Shown here piece by piece: positions 62,317 to 64,000 of a stretch of DNA of 64,000 nt. The notes beneath the pieces were generated by a model, which was not told the DNA's origin, ran no database searches, and was given only the letters and a program-made list of their open reading frames with translations. The stretch is from Mycobacterium sp. EPa45 (GTDB lineage: Bacteria; Actinomycetota; Actinomycetes; Mycobacteriales; Mycobacteriaceae), in contig NZ_CP011773.1 of NCBI RefSeq assembly GCF_001021385.1, forward strand, positions 5,456,001 through 5,520,000. The letters run 5' to 3'. Numbering within the stretch: position 1 is the stretch's first letter; every line of letters begins with the position of its first letter. Both the position numbers and the translations under genes were made by a program.

Positions 62317-64000
62317 CACACCTGCCTTGGGTCGAGCATGAGGTCCACCCAGTTCTCGGCCGGACGAAGATTCGGGTCCGCCGGGGCGAACACGCCGGTA
62401 CCGCCCGCCGGGTCGACGAAGGTTCCGTTGTGCTGATCGTAGATCCCATACCGGGCACCGGCCTGCGGCTGCGGGGCGGCGTCGGCCGGGCCGGTGCCGA
62501 CCGGCGGTGGCGGCGGCGGGATCGTGGCCGGGTACGGCAGCATGGGGTTCTGCGGCGGGTAGGGACCCGGCGGCAGATACGGCAACGGCACCGGAAGCTG
62601 ACCCGGGTCGTTGGGCGGCGGCTGCACAGGCCATGGCTGATGGGGCGCGGGCCCCGGCCCTTCGGGGACGCCGGGCGGCAACGGCCCCACCACCGGCGGT
62701 CCCGGATCCGGGTCATTCTCCGGCGGGATGTAGGGATACTTGTTGGGCGGCAGTATGTTCCGGCCGTCCGTCACCGGTGTCCCGGCCGGGATCGGCGGAC
62801 CGCGCCAAGGATTGTTGCCGATCGGGATGTAGCCCTTCGGGTCCCGGCAGAGCTGCACGGTCGGTGCGCGCTTACCCGGGAACTCCTGGCACGGGTAGTT
62901 CCGCGCACCGCGGACCGCGCTCGGATCATTCTGCGGGACTTTGCAATACAGGTCAGTAGGCAGATCCCGCACCGTGGTGTCCGATGGCGAACGGATGAAC
63001 GGTGCCGGGATGAACCCGGTCACACACGGCGGCGGATCACCGAGGTCGACCTTGAAGTCGAGCTTGCCGCCCTCGTCGAGCGGCTCACCACCGGCGACCG
63101 TGATCAACGCGGCGAACAACGCAGGCAGGATCACCAGGGCCTGTTCGATCGACTTGTGGTAGATCACCCCGACCCGGCCGAGGTTGGCCAGGTTGGCGGC
63201 CAGCACCGGGAAGGACGGCCGGATGCCGGTGAACGCGGTATCGGCCTCCGACGCCGCACCCGGGACCGTCGCCAGCGTCTGGCGCAACTGCGGATCCGCT
63301 TGGGCGACATGGCCGGTGAAGCGGGCCAGCCCGTCGGCCAGCTCACGGATGTCGTCACCGCTGCGGATCTGCGCGTCCAGGAACGGTCCGGCCTGATCGA
63401 TCAGCTGGTTGGTCTGCGGCCAGTTCGCGTTGGCCTCGTCGACCAGCTGGCGCGACGACTGGATCAGCCGGGCAAGTTCCGGGCCCGAGCCGTTGAAGGC
63501 CTTGAAGGTCTCCTTGAGCAGCTGCTGGAGTTTGGTGTTTCCGATGCTGCTGACCAGATTGTCGGCATCGCGCAGCAGTTCGGCGATGTCCTGACCCACG
63601 GCGGTGCGGTCCGGGCCGATTCGGGAGCCGTTCGTCAGTGCATCTTTCGACGGCTGGCCGGGCGGCACCAGGTCGATGTACTGCTCGCCCACCGCCGACA
63701 CACTCTTGACCGTCGCGGTGACATTGGCTGGAATCTTGACGTCGCTGTTGAGCCGCATGTTTGCGTCGACGCCGTCACCGGTCAACTGGACCGACTCGAC
63801 CCGCCCGACCGTCACGCCGCGGTAGGTCACGTTGGCGTTCTGGTAAAGCCCTCCGCCGGTGACGAAGTCGGCGGTGATGCGATACGAGCCGAGCCCGAGC
63901 TTGGCAGGCAGGTGTAGATAGAACAGCGTGATCGCGGTGACGGTGAGCACTGTGACAACCGCGAAGACGCTCAACTGAATTTTGGTCAGGCGATCCAGCA
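62316..64000 (-). CDS. mce4F: Mce4F (5' end at the window edge)
   Basis: The protein starts LDRLTKIQLSVFAVVTVLTV, the usual MceF N-terminus; the presumed ATG has only its T and G in the window. It has a membrane helix, an MCE domain (DFVTGGGLYQNANVTYRGV then TVGRVESV), a helical region, and the MceF cysteine block GARNYPCQEFPGKRAPTVQ, then a long proline-rich tail (about 400-540). Sequence similarity, particularly LCRDPKGYIPIGNNPWRGPP, and the flanking genes identify it with Rv3494c. Mce4 imports cholesterol in M. tuberculosis. Confidence 0.92.
   Translation of the reverse strand, partial: LDRLTKIQLSVFAVVTVLTVTAITLFYLHLPAKLGLGSYRITADFVTGGGLYQNANVTYRGVTVGRVESVQLTGDGVDANMRLNSDVKIPANVTATVKSVSAVGEQYIDLVPPGQPSKDALTNGSRIGPDRTAVGQDIAELLRDADNLVSSIGNTKLQQLLKETFKAFNGSGPELARLIQSSRQLVDEANANWPQTNQLIDQAGPFLDAQIRSGDDIRELADGLARFTGHVAQADPQLRQTLATVPGAASEADTAFTGIRPSFPVLAANLANLGRVGVIYHKSIEQALVILPALFAALITVAGGEPLDEGGKLDFKVDLGDPPPCVTGFIPAPFIRSPSDTTVRDLPTDLYCKVPQNDPSAVRGARNYPCQEFPGKRAPTVQLCRDPKGYIPIGNNPWRGPPIPAGTPVTDGRNILPPNKYPYIPPENDPDPGPPVVGPLPPGVPEGPGPAPHQPWPVQPPPNDPGQLPVPLPYLPPGPYPPQNPMLPYPATIPPPPPPVGTGPADAAPQPQAGARYGIYDQHNGTFVDPAGGTGVFAPADPNLRPAENWVDLMLDPRQV

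Noticed and set aside
61151..62716. 521-aa minus-strand frame
   Set aside because: Only the last 160 residues match an Mce-associated protein; upstream sequence overlaps two better-supported genes.

Overview
The window is high-GC actinobacterial DNA from a Mycobacterium/Mycolicibacterium-type chromosome; the species cannot be named from the sequence. Evidence: two mce operons, a phoP-phoR pair, CYP51-ferredoxin, CYP123, CYP144-like and CYP125-like P450s, a mycofactocin-type SDR, an LCP/CpsA protein, otsA and Mce-associated membrane proteins. Two blocks match the gene order I remember from M. tuberculosis H37Rv: about 21.9-37.9 kb corresponds, inverted, to Rv0756c-Rv0771 (phoP, phoR, HIT, KSI-like, adhB, NTF2-like, ferredoxin, cyp51, SDR, cyp123, TetR, aldehyde dehydrogenase, SDR, reductase, CMD), and about 54.6-64.0 kb corresponds to parts of Rv3484-Rv3494c (cpsA, SDR, the 54-aa Rv3489-like gene, otsA, two Mce-associated proteins, mce4F). 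These blocks are far apart in H37Rv, so the chromosome is arranged differently here.

Layout. 0-4.9 kb: end of an unrecognised gene, a DUF427-thioesterase fusion, a leftward CYP144-like P450/NTF2-like/SDR operon and a divergent mycofactocin-type SDR. 5.1-12.9 kb: a complete mceA-F operon with no yrbE permease genes, preceded by a good promoter and a 43-codon leader ORF that overlaps the mceA start. 12.9-21.8 kb: secreted protein, CYP125-family P450, small membrane proteins, TetR regulator, APC permease, MycE-like methyltransferase, GNAT, epimerase, and a PPM-type methyltransferase with a one-base frameshift. 21.9-37.9 kb: the CYP51/phoPR block. 38-41 kb: tRNA-Thr(UGU), a head-to-head pair of gene remnants, a GAF-GGDEF protein, a DUF2127 protein and a broken ORF. 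41-50.5 kb: surface and secreted proteins (HExxH protein, S53 peptidase, two related small secreted proteins, zinc-ribbon membrane protein), a frameshifted GAP-type exporter, an ammonium transporter, DUF427 and DUF1232 proteins. 50.6-54.3 kb: a three-subunit molybdenum hydroxylase whose large subunit faces the other two. 54.6-64 kb: cpsA, HIBADH-like reductase, SDR, three tandem small secreted paralogues, otsA and the 3' end of mce4.

How it fits together. The left end (P450s, cofactor-linked SDRs, thioesterase, Mce import proteins, CYP125-like enzyme) looks like a lipid or steroid uptake and oxidation region. Related promoter/operator sequences before the SDR at 4062 and before the mce leader suggest joint control. 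Candidate regulatory sites found by eye include a PhoP box before phoP, GlnR-like GAAAC repeats before amt, a PHO-box-like repeat before a small secreted gene, paired GGACAYGTGTCC palindromes between the TetR and aldehyde dehydrogenase genes, and a GCTNAGC-N4-GCTNAGC element before both halves of the molybdenum hydroxylase. Family assignments and H37Rv locus names come from memory of those sequences; no search was run.
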